A stretch of 49,364 nt of DNA from Kribbella catacumbae DSM 19601. GTDB lineage: Bacteria > Actinomycetota > Actinomycetes > Propionibacteriales > Kribbellaceae. Shown one piece after another: positions 16,800 through 24,211 of this stretch (positions are counted from its first letter, which is position 1; the number at the start of each line of letters is the position of its first letter). A model generated the notes under the pieces. That model was not told the DNA's origin. It was given only the letters and a program-made list of their open reading frames with translations, and ran no database searches. The DNA lies in assembly GCF_000372465.1 (NCBI RefSeq), contig NZ_AQUZ01000062.1, positions 1 through 49,364 on the forward strand, in the 5' to 3' direction. A program made the translations under genes and the position numbers.

Positions 16800-16830
16800 G
16801 CTGTTTCTCCTTAGCTCCTGACAAATCAAC

Positions 16831-16849
16831 TAAGGCGAGCCTAACCTAA
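16831..16849. promoter_or_regulatory. DtxR/IdeR iron box
   Basis: TAAGGCGAGCCTAACCTAA matches the consensus TTAGGTTAGGCTAACCTAA at 15 of 19 positions. It lies about 30 bp before the siderophore-binding lipoprotein gene. Confidence 0.85.
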
Positions 16850-16984
16850 ACCCTTTCCCGGACTCCAAGTGCCACCGGCGACTCTGCGGCGGCACTGGTC
16901 TGCCCCTACCGGCTGAGCGGGGCGGCCACCGTTCGCTGGCCGTAGACTCGGCGCTCTCGGCTGGCCGCTTCACCAGCCCCAACG

Positions 16985-17752
16985 ATGGCCGATGGCGTGC
17001 CGCAAAACGCCTCCCACATGAACGACCAGCCCCAAGCCACGGACGGCCTGTCTTTCTTAAGCCTCAGGTTCGAGGTCCTCAACGGCAGAGCCGACTGGCC
17101 GGTCCTCGGCATCCGCGTCAACGGCGAGAATCCCTTCGAGAAGGTCGCGAAGGACTGGCAGGGTTTCGATCCCGCCGACCTCCTCGGCGTGCCGTCGCCA
17201 CTCATTCCTGACGGGCCCGGAAACCGCGTGGCCGTGTACCGATGCTCCTGCGGTCAAGCAGGCTGCGGCGTCATCACCCCGTTCATCGTCGCCTCACCGG
17301 ACCACAAGCGGATCTCCTGGGTCGATTTCCGTGACTATGTCGGCGTCTTCGGCGGCCCCATCGAGCCCGAGGCCGCCGACCACGAAGGCAAACCATGGGC
17401 CCTCCCCGACCTCCACTTCGACCGCGACCAGTACATCGCCGAGATCCAGCGCGCCACGAGTGACCGCTCCTGGGAGACCCCGCCACGGCAGACGGCCCGC
17501 CTCGTCGAGGAACACCTGGCGGACCTCGCACTACCACCAACCCTGGCTCTGAAATGGGTCAGCCCCGCGTGGAAGCAGGAAGGCGTCGTGCTCTCATTCG
17601 AGAACGCCATTCGCGGGAGCAGCCGCCAGCAGTTGCTCCTCCTCACCAGCACCAAGACCGACCCGATCGAGGCCGCGAACGATATGGCAGAGCAACTGCT
17701 CTCGACCGACCACGGCGATTGGGTCCGCCTCTTCGGCTACCGCGTTCGCTAG
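16985..17752 (+). CDS. Hypothetical protein with CxCxxxxC motif
   Basis: The product is 255 aa from ATG 16985; ATG 17018 is an alternative and neither has a clear ribosome-binding site. The protein is soluble. A cysteine cluster YRCSCGQAGCG near residues 81-91 could bind a metal, and a Trp/Asp-rich stretch (ISWVDFRDYVGVFGGP) follows. I do not recognise a named domain. It is divergent from the siderophore-binding gene but 136 bp beyond the iron box. Confidence 0.65.
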   Translation: MADGVPQNASHMNDQPQATDGLSFLSLRFEVLNGRADWPVLGIRVNGENPFEKVAKDWQGFDPADLLGVPSPLIPDGPGNRVAVYRCSCGQAGCGVITPFIVASPDHKRISWVDFRDYVGVFGGPIEPEAADHEGKPWALPDLHFDRDQYIAEIQRATSDRSWETPPRQTARLVEEHLADLALPPTLALKWVSPAWKQEGVVLSFENAIRGSSRQQLLLLTSTKTDPIEAANDMAEQLLSTDHGDWVRLFGYRVR

Positions 17753-17765
17753 CAGCCCTATAGCG

Positions 17766-17781
17766 CCGCCCGGCCGGGCGG
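17766..17781. terminator. Short perfect palindrome after the hypothetical gene
   Basis: CCGCCCGGCCGGGCGG is a 16-bp perfect palindrome 14 bp after the stop codon. It has no T tract, so it is only a possible terminator. Confidence 0.4.
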
Positions 17782-17904
17782 TGAACTCTTAGGTGAGGCA
17801 CAACCTCGGTGGGGAGCTGGGGTCACAGATCCATTGCGGCTGCGCGCGCGAGCCTTGCATAGCTTGTTTAAACGCTGCGCTGCATGCGACCATATTCGCA
17901 CGTT

Positions 17905-17920
17905 ACGAAAGCAGCTTCGT
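17905..17920. promoter_or_regulatory. Inverted repeat upstream of HTH/PIN module
   Basis: ACGAA-N6-TTCGT lies 23 bp before the antitoxin start. It is a candidate site for autoregulation by the HTH antitoxin. Confidence 0.35.
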
Positions 17921-17943
17921 TTCGTTCGATAGTGGAGGTTGTC

Positions 17944-18474
17944 ATGGGCGCCGAACTCCTTGAGTCGCAGACCTACCTGCCCGAAGAGCAGGAGCAGTTG
18001 GCGACGATCGCCAGCTTCCTTGACGCCCACCACAGTAAGACGAGTGAGCGACCGGAGCGGCGCTACTTCCTCGCAGGCGCCGATGAGCATGACCAGATCG
18101 AGGTCCCGGAGGCGCTGCACAGGGTGCTGGTCCAGGCCGTGGCGGCGTTGACGGCGGGTAAGGCCATCACGATTTCGCCGACCATGCCGAAGCTGACGAC
18201 CCAACAGGCCGCAGATCTCCTCGGGGTCAGCCGGCCGACAGTGGTTCGGCTGATCGAAGCTGGCGAGTTGGCTGGTGAGCGAATCGGCACCCGCCGGAAG
18301 GTGCTGCTGAAGGACCTCTTGGACTACCGCGAGGCTCGTCGGCAACGGCAGTACCAGGCGATCGCCGACACGTCGGTCGATGTGAGTGAGGACGAGGACC
18401 CCGCTGCCGTGAATGAAAGCCTCAAGCGGATCCGCAAGCAACTCGCCGAGAGGCGCCGAGCCGCTGATCTCTGA
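17944..18474 (+). CDS. HTH (excisionase-like) antitoxin
   Basis: The product is 176 aa. ATG 17944 follows GGAGG with 5 nt spacing. A helix-turn-helix of the excisionase/MerR-like type is at the centre (KLTTQQAADLLGVSRPTVVRLIEAGEL, then RRKVLLKDLLDYRE). The C-terminal tail is acidic then basic and could wrap the toxin. The PIN gene starts 12 bp after its stop, and this pairing is a known actinobacterial type II toxin-antitoxin arrangement. It should neutralise the PIN protein and repress the operon. Confidence 0.8.
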   Translation: MGAELLESQTYLPEEQEQLATIASFLDAHHSKTSERPERRYFLAGADEHDQIEVPEALHRVLVQAVAALTAGKAITISPTMPKLTTQQAADLLGVSRPTVVRLIEAGELAGERIGTRRKVLLKDLLDYREARRQRQYQAIADTSVDVSEDEDPAAVNESLKRIRKQLAERRRAADL

Positions 18475-18486
18475 CAGTATCGGCGA

Positions 18487-19062
18487 GTGTTCGCCGCGCT
18501 CCTCGATACCTGCGTCCTATGGCCTAGCCGCCAACGGGATTTCCTGCTCAGCCTGGCCGTCGTAAATCTCTATCGCCCGCTATGGAGCAGCGCGATCCTC
18601 GATGAGCTGCAGCATCATGAGATCGAGAAGCTCATCGAGAGACACGGCGTCCCCCGGCGCCAGGCAGAGGCCCGTGCCGCGCACCTCGTCGAGCAGATGC
18701 GCACACATTTCGACGACGCCGAGGTGAGGAACTGGAAGCCCTATGACGGCACGTTCGGGCTCCCGGATCGCGATGACGAGCACGTCGTAGCGGCTGCGGT
18801 CGCGGGGCACGCAGGTGCCATCGTGACCGAGAACTTCAAGGACTTCCCGCAGGACAGGATCCCGCCGGGCATCGAGATCCTCGCCCCGAGCGAGTTCGCC
18901 GCGAACACCGTCGCTGTCGCGCCAGAACTAGGGCTGGAAGCAGTCGTCACCCTGACCCGTCGGCTCCGCAACCCAACGGTCTCGCTGGACGAGGTCCTCG
19001 CGACGCTCCGGGACCGCTACGGGATGGACGAAGCGGTCGACCTGATCGACGAGGTCCGGTAG
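18487..19062 (+). CDS. PIN domain toxin
   Basis: The product is 191 aa from GTG 18487. PIN-type acidic residues are present: Asp7 (ALLDTCVL), Glu in DELQHHE, Asp in LPDRDDEHVVAAAV, followed by IVTENFKDFP. These would bind Mg2+ or Mn2+ for RNA cleavage. The C-terminal part (about 140-191) extends beyond the PIN core and is helical. It is the likely toxin of the pair with 17944-18474; the RNA target is unknown. Confidence 0.8.
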   Translation: MFAALLDTCVLWPSRQRDFLLSLAVVNLYRPLWSSAILDELQHHEIEKLIERHGVPRRQAEARAAHLVEQMRTHFDDAEVRNWKPYDGTFGLPDRDDEHVVAAAVAGHAGAIVTENFKDFPQDRIPPGIEILAPSEFAANTVAVAPELGLEAVVTLTRRLRNPTVSLDEVLATLRDRYGMDEAVDLIDEVR

Positions 19063-19164
19063 GACGCAGCACTCCGGCCCAGCCGACCACGACCTTGCTC
19101 TCTCACCTGCAGCTCGCCCGGATCCGCCGGCCACCGCCGCATCCAACGGCCGCCCCTCACCGCA

Positions 19165-19251
19165 CTTGGTGTGCTTCACCCCTTCTCCGGGGGTCAGCCC
19201 GCTGCTCTACCAGGGGGCTAACCCCCGGAGCAGGGGCTAAGCACACCGAAG
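19165..19251. repeat. Long inverted repeat between convergent genes
   Basis: Arms of about 36 nt (19165-19200 and 19213-19251; GGTGTGCTT and CTCCGGGGGT blocks) pair imperfectly around a 12-nt loop. It sits between the PIN gene and regX3, without a T tract. It may be a bidirectional terminator or a mobile palindrome. Confidence 0.7.
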
Positions 19252-19284
19252 TACGGAACGAGCGGCGGCGGGTGGTGTGAGGGG

Positions 19285-19962
19285 TCAGGACTCGAACTTG
19301 TAGCCCAGGCCTCGGACTGTTACCAAGTGGGAGGGGTTTGAGGGGTCCTTCTCCAGTTTGGAGCGGAGGCGTTTGACGTGGACGTCCAGGGTCTTGGTGT
19401 CGCCTACGTAGTCGGCGCCCCAGATGCGGTCGATCAGTTGGCCTCGGGTGAGGACGCGGCCGGTGTTGCGGAGCAGCATCTCCAGGAGTTCGAACTCCTT
19501 CAGGGGAAGCCGGATCTCGGTGCCGGACACCGTCACCACGTGGCGCTCGACATCCATCCGGACCGGCCCCGCCTCCAACGTGTCCGGGAGGAGTTCGACG
19601 TCCTGGCCGCGGCGCAGTACGGCGCGGATGCGGGCCAGGAGTTCGCGGGGGCTGTAAGGCTTGGTGACGTAGTCGTCGGCGCCCAGTTCGAGGCCGACCA
19701 CCTTGTCCACCTCGGTGTCCTTGGCCGACACGATGATCACCGGGACGTTGCCCCGGCTGCGCAGCGCACGGCAGACCTCGGTACCGGACAGGCCCGGCAG
19801 CATCAGGTCCAGCAGGACGATGTCGGCGCCGGCCCGGTCGTACTCGTCCAGCGCGTCGGGTCCGGTCTCCGCTACGGCGACCTCGAACCCTTCCTTGCGC
19901 AGGACGTACGACAACGCGTCGCTGTAGCTCTCTTCGTCTTCGACGACCAGCACTCGGGTCAC
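19285..19962 (-). CDS. regX3: Response regulator RegX3
   Basis: The product is 225 aa. GTG 19962 is chosen because AAGGAGG lies just upstream; a longer frame runs into the palindromic repeat. The receiver domain has phosphoacceptor Asp52 (LLDLMLPG), and the C-terminal winged helix is OmpR/PhoB-like (LDVHVKRLRSKLEKDPSNP). It is the partner of SenX3 and controls phosphate starvation genes by binding PHO boxes such as the one at 21419-21440. The intercistronic space to senX3 is filled by a repeat element. Confidence 0.95.
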   Translation of the reverse strand: MTRVLVVEDEESYSDALSYVLRKEGFEVAVAETGPDALDEYDRAGADIVLLDLMLPGLSGTEVCRALRSRGNVPVIIVSAKDTEVDKVVGLELGADDYVTKPYSPRELLARIRAVLRRGQDVELLPDTLEAGPVRMDVERHVVTVSGTEIRLPLKEFELLEMLLRNTGRVLTRGQLIDRIWGADYVGDTKTLDVHVKRLRSKLEKDPSNPSHLVTVRGLGYKFES

Positions 19963-19982
19963 GAAGCTGCCTCCTTGGTTAG

Positions 19983-20146
19983 AACGGTCTGGATCGCAGG
20001 ATGCTTCAGCGGCGACGGCGTCCAGGCGGGTGCATCGCAAGGCGGAGGAGGAGCCTCGATGCGGGTTTCATCGTGGCTCCTCCTCCAACGCCGCGAGGTG
20101 CCCGCCTGGGCGCCGTCGCTGCGAAGCATCCTGCGATCCAGACCGT
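19983..20146. repeat. Large palindromic repeat between senX3 and regX3, copy 2
   Basis: Arms of about 78 nt (19983-20061 and 20069-20146) are near-perfect complements (AACGGTCTGGATCGCAGGAT... matched at the far end) with a 7-nt loop. The inner part matches the repeat at 1-80. The senX3 stop codon (20068-20070) lies at the hairpin tip, and the last residues of SenX3 are encoded by the right arm. Confidence 0.85.
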
Positions 20147-21345
20147 TGGTCCGCTGACTGGGTCGGTGTCAGCGGTGGTTCGAGCTCCTCCTGGATGGTG
20201 GAGTCCGTGGGTTGCCCGGTCGCGGGATCGAGCCGCAGCGGGAGTCGGACGGTGAAGGTGGATCCCTGGCCCTCGACGCTCCAGACGCGCACGTCGCCAC
20301 CGTGGATCGAGGCGATGTGCTTGACGATGGACAGGCCGAGGCCGGTACCACCCGTCTCGCGGCTGCGGGCCCGGTCGACCCGGTAGAACCGCTCGAAGAT
20401 GCGTTCCAGGTCACTGCTCGGGATCCCCACGCCCTGGTCGCTGACGGTGATCTCCACCAGGTCCCCGATCGGCCGGGCGGCGACTGCCACCCGGGTCCCG
20501 TCGGGGCTGTAGTTGACGGCGTTCTCGACCAGGTTGCCGATCGCGATCGCCAGCTGGTCGACGCTGCCCATCACCTCGAGTGCGGGGTCGGTCTTCACCA
20601 CCAGGCTGATGCCGCGGTCCTCGGCGTCGACCCGGCAGCGGTCCACCGCGGCCTCGATCACGCCGTTGATGTCGACCGGGCCGGGATTCTCCAGCGGGTC
20701 GTCGCCCTGCAGCCGGGACAGCTCGATGATCTCCTTGACCAGCCGGCTCAGCCGGGAGGCCTCGATCCGCATCCGGCCGGAGAAGCGCTGGACGGCGTCC
20801 GGGTCGTCGGAGGCCTCGGAGACCGCGTCGGCGAGCAGGATCAGCGCGCCGATCGGGGTCTTCAGCTCGTGGCTGACGTTCACGGTGAAGTCGCGGCGGA
20901 TCGCGTCCAGCCGGCGTTCCCGGGTCCGGTCCTCGACCAGTACCAGCACCAGCTGGCTGCCGAGCGGGGCGACCCGGGCACTCACGTACTGCGTTGCGCC
21001 GAGCCGGCCGCGGACGATCTCCAGCTCCTGCTGGCGGATCTCGCCGTCGCGGCGGACCGCCCGGACCATGGTCAGCAGGTCGTCCACCACCAGCCGCTCA
21101 CCACGGACGATGCCGAGCACGTGGGCCGGGGCGCTGGCCTGGAGCACCTGGTCCTCGGGGCCCATCACGACGGCGGACGAGCGCAGTACGGACAAGACGG
21201 TGGCGACGCCGCTGGGCACGATCGGGTCCGGGGAGACCGGTACTTTGGTCTGGGAACGCTCGCTCAGCACCATCGCCCCGAGCGAAAGCAGAGCCAGGGC
21301 CGCGCCGATGACGCCGCCCAGCACCGCAGCCAGCGTGGGGTCCAC
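20068..21345 (-). CDS. senX3: Sensor histidine kinase SenX3
   Basis: The product is 425 aa. The N-terminal hydrophobic segment (about 3-27) is followed by a PAS-like domain, a dimerisation domain with His159 in NVSHELKTPIGAL, and an ATPase domain with NLVENAVNYSPDGT and GTGLGLSIVKHIA. It phosphorylates RegX3 during phosphate limitation. GTG 21345 is supported by TAGCAT 7 nt upstream (leaderless); ATG 21393 is an alternative. The C-terminal tail after about residue 400 comes from the palindromic repeat, so its end is probably not ancestral. Confidence 0.93.
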   Translation of the reverse strand: MDPTLAAVLGGVIGAALALLSLGAMVLSERSQTKVPVSPDPIVPSGVATVLSVLRSSAVVMGPEDQVLQASAPAHVLGIVRGERLVVDDLLTMVRAVRRDGEIRQQELEIVRGRLGATQYVSARVAPLGSQLVLVLVEDRTRERRLDAIRRDFTVNVSHELKTPIGALILLADAVSEASDDPDAVQRFSGRMRIEASRLSRLVKEIIELSRLQGDDPLENPGPVDINGVIEAAVDRCRVDAEDRGISLVVKTDPALEVMGSVDQLAIAIGNLVENAVNYSPDGTRVAVAARPIGDLVEITVSDQGVGIPSSDLERIFERFYRVDRARSRETGGTGLGLSIVKHIASIHGGDVRVWSVEGQGSTFTVRLPLRLDPATGQPTDSTIQEELEPPLTPTQSADQRSGSQDASQRRRPGGHLAALEEEPR

Positions 21346-21352
21346 GAGACCG

Positions 21353-21358
21353 ATGCTA
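21353..21358 (-). promoter_or_regulatory. Leaderless -10 element for senX3
   Basis: On the minus strand, TAGCAT is followed by CGGTCTC (7 nt) and then GTG 21345. Confidence 0.5.
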
Positions 21359-21418
21359 CGCGGGCAACCAGCAGGGAAAGACCGAATGAGCACCCGATGA
21401 CCGGAACGCGACCTAACT

Positions 21419-21440
21419 GTTCATCGGGCGTTCACCACTC
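21419..21440 (+). promoter_or_regulatory. PHO box (RegX3/PhoP-type site)
   Basis: Two 11-bp direct repeats, GTTCATCGGGC and GTTCACCACTC, match the actinobacterial PHO-box unit (GTTCACC). The site lies between divergent senX3 and phoU, about 75 bp from the senX3 start, and so can regulate both. Confidence 0.8.
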
Positions 21441-21553
21441 GTCGCCGACCGGCAACCTGGTTGGCATACGGTCCACGGTGGGCGGGTACTGAACCGTGCC
21501 CGCGGTACCCCGCCCGCCGCAGTACCGGACACCACAGATCGGATGCAGACACG

Positions 21554-22270
21554 ATGCGCGACACCTATCACGAGCAGCTCGACGACATTCTCGCGGAGCT
21601 CGAACGGATGACCCGGACGGTGTCCACCGCCGTACGCCGCTCCACCACGGCCCTGCTCACCGCCGATATCCGGCAGGCCGAGGAAGTGATTGCCTCCGAC
21701 ATCCAGCTGGACGCGGCCGGCGAAGGCATCGAGGAGAAGGTCTTCGAGCTGATGGCCCGCCAGTCCCCGGTCGCCAACGAGCTGCGGATGCTGGTCGCCG
21801 CGCTGCGGATGGTCGCCGACCTGGAGCGGATGGGCGACCTGGCCGCGCACGTGTCGAAGATCGCCCGGCTGCGCTACCCGGCACCGGCGATCCCAGCCGA
21901 GCTGCAATCGGTGATCGAGGAGATGGGCGCCGTGGCCGGCCGGATGGTCGACGGCGCCGGTGACGTGATCAAGACCCGCGACGTCGAGGCGGCGGCCAAG
22001 CTGGAGTCGGTCGACGACGAGATGGACAAGCTGCGCAGCAACCAGTTCCGGCTGATGATGGACGACTCCTGGCCGCACGGCGTCGAGGTAGCGGTCGACA
22101 TCGCCCTCCTCGGCCGGTACTACGAGCGAATCGCCGACCACGCGGTCTCGATGGCCCGCCGAGTCGTCTACCTGGTCACCGGCGAACTCCCGGTCGCCAT
22201 CGGCGGCACAGCAGCCGGCTCAGGCGCGGGCGCCTCCACCCCTGGCCCCAACGGCAACGGCAGCCACTGA
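21554..22270 (+). CDS. phoU: Phosphate signalling protein PhoU
   Basis: The product is 238 aa. Two repeated three-helix bundles carry the PhoU metal-cluster motifs, ADLERMGDLAAHVSKIA in the first half and YYERIADHAVSMARRV in the second. PhoU links the phosphate transporter to the sensor kinase and silences it when phosphate is plentiful. ATG 21554 begins the conserved MRDTYHEQLD start. A Gly/Ala/Ser-rich tail follows the second bundle. It is divergent from senX3 across the PHO box. Confidence 0.95.
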   Translation: MRDTYHEQLDDILAELERMTRTVSTAVRRSTTALLTADIRQAEEVIASDIQLDAAGEGIEEKVFELMARQSPVANELRMLVAALRMVADLERMGDLAAHVSKIARLRYPAPAIPAELQSVIEEMGAVAGRMVDGAGDVIKTRDVEAAAKLESVDDEMDKLRSNQFRLMMDDSWPHGVEVAVDIALLGRYYERIADHAVSMARRVVYLVTGELPVAIGGTAAGSGAGASTPGPNGNGSH

Positions 22271-22282
22271 CCCACTTCCAAA

Positions 22283-22324
22283 AGGCGCCCTCGGCAACCA
22301 CTTGGTTGCCGAGGGCTCCTTTGT
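22283..22324 (+). terminator. Intrinsic terminator of phoU
   Basis: GCCCTCGGCAACC (22287-22299) pairs perfectly with GGTTGCCGAGGGC (22304-22316), followed by TCCTTTG. It can also serve the converging gene at 22397. Confidence 0.85.
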
Positions 22325-22396
22325 GTTGCCGCGGTGGGGCGCCCCAGATCCCGGCGGGCGCACCGGCACAGGCACCGGTCGGGGCGGCGCTCCCGG

Positions 22397-22924
22397 TCAG
22401 GGCACCTCCACTCCGGCCGGTTCGGTGATCGGGCGGTCGGTGACCAGGGCCGCGAGCACCAGCGGGGCGTCGCCGTCGCTGTGGCCGACGGTCGCTGCGA
22501 CACAGCGACCGGTGGAGTCGACTGGGCCCCAGACGTTCAGGTCCCCGTACAGGTCCTCGGCGAAGAGCGCCTCGAAGAGCGCCTCGATGGGCGAGCCGCC
22601 TTGCCAGCGCAGGAACGGCCCGTCCAGCCGAACCGTCCGGTGCGGACCCCAGCGGGCCTCCAACGCCTTCGTCAAGGAGGCCAGCCGCGCGTCGCCGGCA
22701 TCCGCTTCGTCGTTCCACTCGGCGCCGTACAAGCCGGTCAGCGGCTCGCCCTCCCACAGCGGCACGATCCGGAAGCCAGCGCCGACCGTGACAGTCCACT
22801 CCCCGGTGGCCGGATCCCCTTTGGCCTCCGTCGGGCCGTCAGCCGGCACCTGGGCCGCCAAAAGATCGTCCACCTCCGCCGCGGCACGATCCACATCGAA
22901 GGTCTCACCCGCCCGCGAGGTCAC
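22397..22924 (-). CDS. Hypothetical protein downstream of gpmA
   Basis: The product is 175 aa from a GTG start 20 bp after the gpmA stop, so it is probably co-transcribed. It is acidic, soluble and Trp-containing (DGPFLRWQGGSPIEALFEALFAEDLYGDLNVWGP). There is no signal peptide or membrane segment, and I do not recognise the family. It is loosely similar in character to the protein at 48094-48657 (similar length, Trp/Gly-Pro loops), but I would not claim homology. Confidence 0.6.
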   Translation of the reverse strand: MTSRAGETFDVDRAAAEVDDLLAAQVPADGPTEAKGDPATGEWTVTVGAGFRIVPLWEGEPLTGLYGAEWNDEADAGDARLASLTKALEARWGPHRTVRLDGPFLRWQGGSPIEALFEALFAEDLYGDLNVWGPVDSTGRCVAATVGHSDGDAPLVLAALVTDRPITEPAGVEVP

Positions 22925-22943
22925 CTGACCACTCGATCCACGC

Positions 22944-23690
22944 TCAGCGGCCCTGGTTCTTGACTGCTTCGATGGCGGCTGCGGCGGCCTTGGGGTCGAG
23001 GTATTCGCCGCCGGGCTTGATGGGGGTGAAGTCCTCGTCGAGTTCGTAGTACAGCGGGATGCCGGTCGGGATGTTGAGGCCGACGATGGTCTGCTCGTCG
23101 AGGTTGTCGAGGTGCTTGACCAGGGCGCGCAGCGAGTTGCCGTGGGCGGTGACCAGGACGGTCTTGCCGGCCCGCAGGTCGGGCACGATCGCGTCGTACC
23201 AGTACGGCAGCATCCGCTCGACGACGTCCTTGAGGCACTCGCTGACCGGCAGAATGTCCGACGGCAGTCCGGCGTACCGCGGGTCGCCGGCCTGGTCGAA
23301 CTCCGAGCCGCGCTCGATCGGCGGCGGCGGGGTGTCGTAGGAGCGGCGGAACAGCATGAACTGCTCCTCGCCGAGCTCCTCCAGCGTCTGCTTCTTGTCC
23401 TTGCCCTGCAGGCCGCCGTAGTGGCGCTCGTTCAGCCGCCAGGAGCGGCGGACGTCGATCCAGGACCGGCCGGCCTCCTCGAGGGCGATGGTCGCCGTCC
23501 GGATGGCGCGGTGCAGGAGCGACGTGTGCAGGACATCAGGCAGCAGGTCGCGCTCCAGCAGCAGCTGGCCGCCACGGTGCGCCTCCTCCACGCCCTGGGC
23601 GTTCAGGTCGACGTCGACCCAGCCGGTGAACAGGTTCTTGGCGTTCCAGTCGCTGTGGCCGTGGCGCAGCAGGATCAGGCGGTAAGTCAT
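22944..23690 (-). CDS. gpmA: 2,3-bisphosphoglycerate-dependent phosphoglycerate mutase
   Basis: The product is 248 aa. It interconverts 3- and 2-phosphoglycerate in glycolysis. The phosphohistidine motif LLRHGHSDWN has His10; LNERHYGGLQG supplies the catalytic Glu, and VTAHGNSLRAL the second His. ATG 23690 is supported by TAGGCT 7 nt upstream (leaderless). The mshA-ybjN-gpmA order matches that in M. tuberculosis next to senX3-regX3. Confidence 0.95.
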   Translation of the reverse strand: MTYRLILLRHGHSDWNAKNLFTGWVDVDLNAQGVEEAHRGGQLLLERDLLPDVLHTSLLHRAIRTATIALEEAGRSWIDVRRSWRLNERHYGGLQGKDKKQTLEELGEEQFMLFRRSYDTPPPPIERGSEFDQAGDPRYAGLPSDILPVSECLKDVVERMLPYWYDAIVPDLRAGKTVLVTAHGNSLRALVKHLDNLDEQTIVGLNIPTGIPLYYELDEDFTPIKPGGEYLDPKAAAAAIEAVKNQGR

Positions 23691-23697
23691 ACCCCGC

Positions 23698-23703
23698 AGC
23701 CTA
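23698..23703 (-). promoter_or_regulatory. Leaderless -10 element for gpmA
   Basis: On the minus strand, TAGGCT is followed by GCGGGGT (7 nt) and then ATG 23690. Confidence 0.5.
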
Positions 23704-23722
23704 GTGCCCCGTGTCGGACGCA

Positions 23723-24211
23723 CTAGCGAGGCTCCAGCCAGCCCATGAACGCGTCCAGATTCCGGGTGGATTCGCCGCGCGACAGGCGCCACTCGTATTC
23801 CTTGCGGATCGACGACGCGAAGCCCAGCTCGAGGATCGTGTTGAACGACGAATCGGCATACTCCAGAACTGCGCCCAGCAGCCGGTCCACCTCGCCGGGC
23901 GTGATGGCGTGCAGCGGAACCCGCCCGTCCAGGTGGATGTCGCCCAGATGGTCGACGGCGAAGGCGACGCCGTACATCTTGAGGTTCCGCTCCAGCAGCC
24001 AGCGGTAGACGGCCTCGTGGTTCTCGTCCGGCCGGCGCGCGACGAATGCATGCACCTGAACCGCCTGGCTACCGACCGTCAGCGACACCGTGGTCTTCAG
24101 CTTGCGCTCGCCCGGCAGGTCGGCGCTGAAGACCCCCGGTTCGGCCTCGGTGAAGTCGAGGTCGTTCTCGGTCAGCACCTGACGGATCACATCCGCCGCG
24201 GACACCCTCAT
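23723..24211 (-). CDS. YbjN domain-containing protein
   Basis: The product is 162 aa. It has the mixed alpha/beta fold pattern of YbjN proteins (VHAFVARRPDENHEAVYRWLLERNLKMYGVAFAVD), which resemble type III secretion chaperones and may bind other proteins. Its start overlaps the mshA stop by 4 bases, with AGGAGG before ATG 24211, so it is translated from the mshA transcript. The same pair is adjacent in mycobacteria, suggesting a link with mycothiol synthesis, though its exact role is unknown. Confidence 0.85.
   Translation of the reverse strand: MRVSAADVIRQVLTENDLDFTEAEPGVFSADLPGERKLKTTVSLTVGSQAVQVHAFVARRPDENHEAVYRWLLERNLKMYGVAFAVDHLGDIHLDGRVPLHAITPGEVDRLLGAVLEYADSSFNTILELGFASSIRKEYEWRLSRGESTRNLDAFMGWLEPR

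Noticed and set aside
15786..16814. Plus-strand frame opposite the siderophore-binding gene
   Set aside because: It is antisense to a clear lipoprotein gene with signal peptide, ribosome-binding site and iron box.
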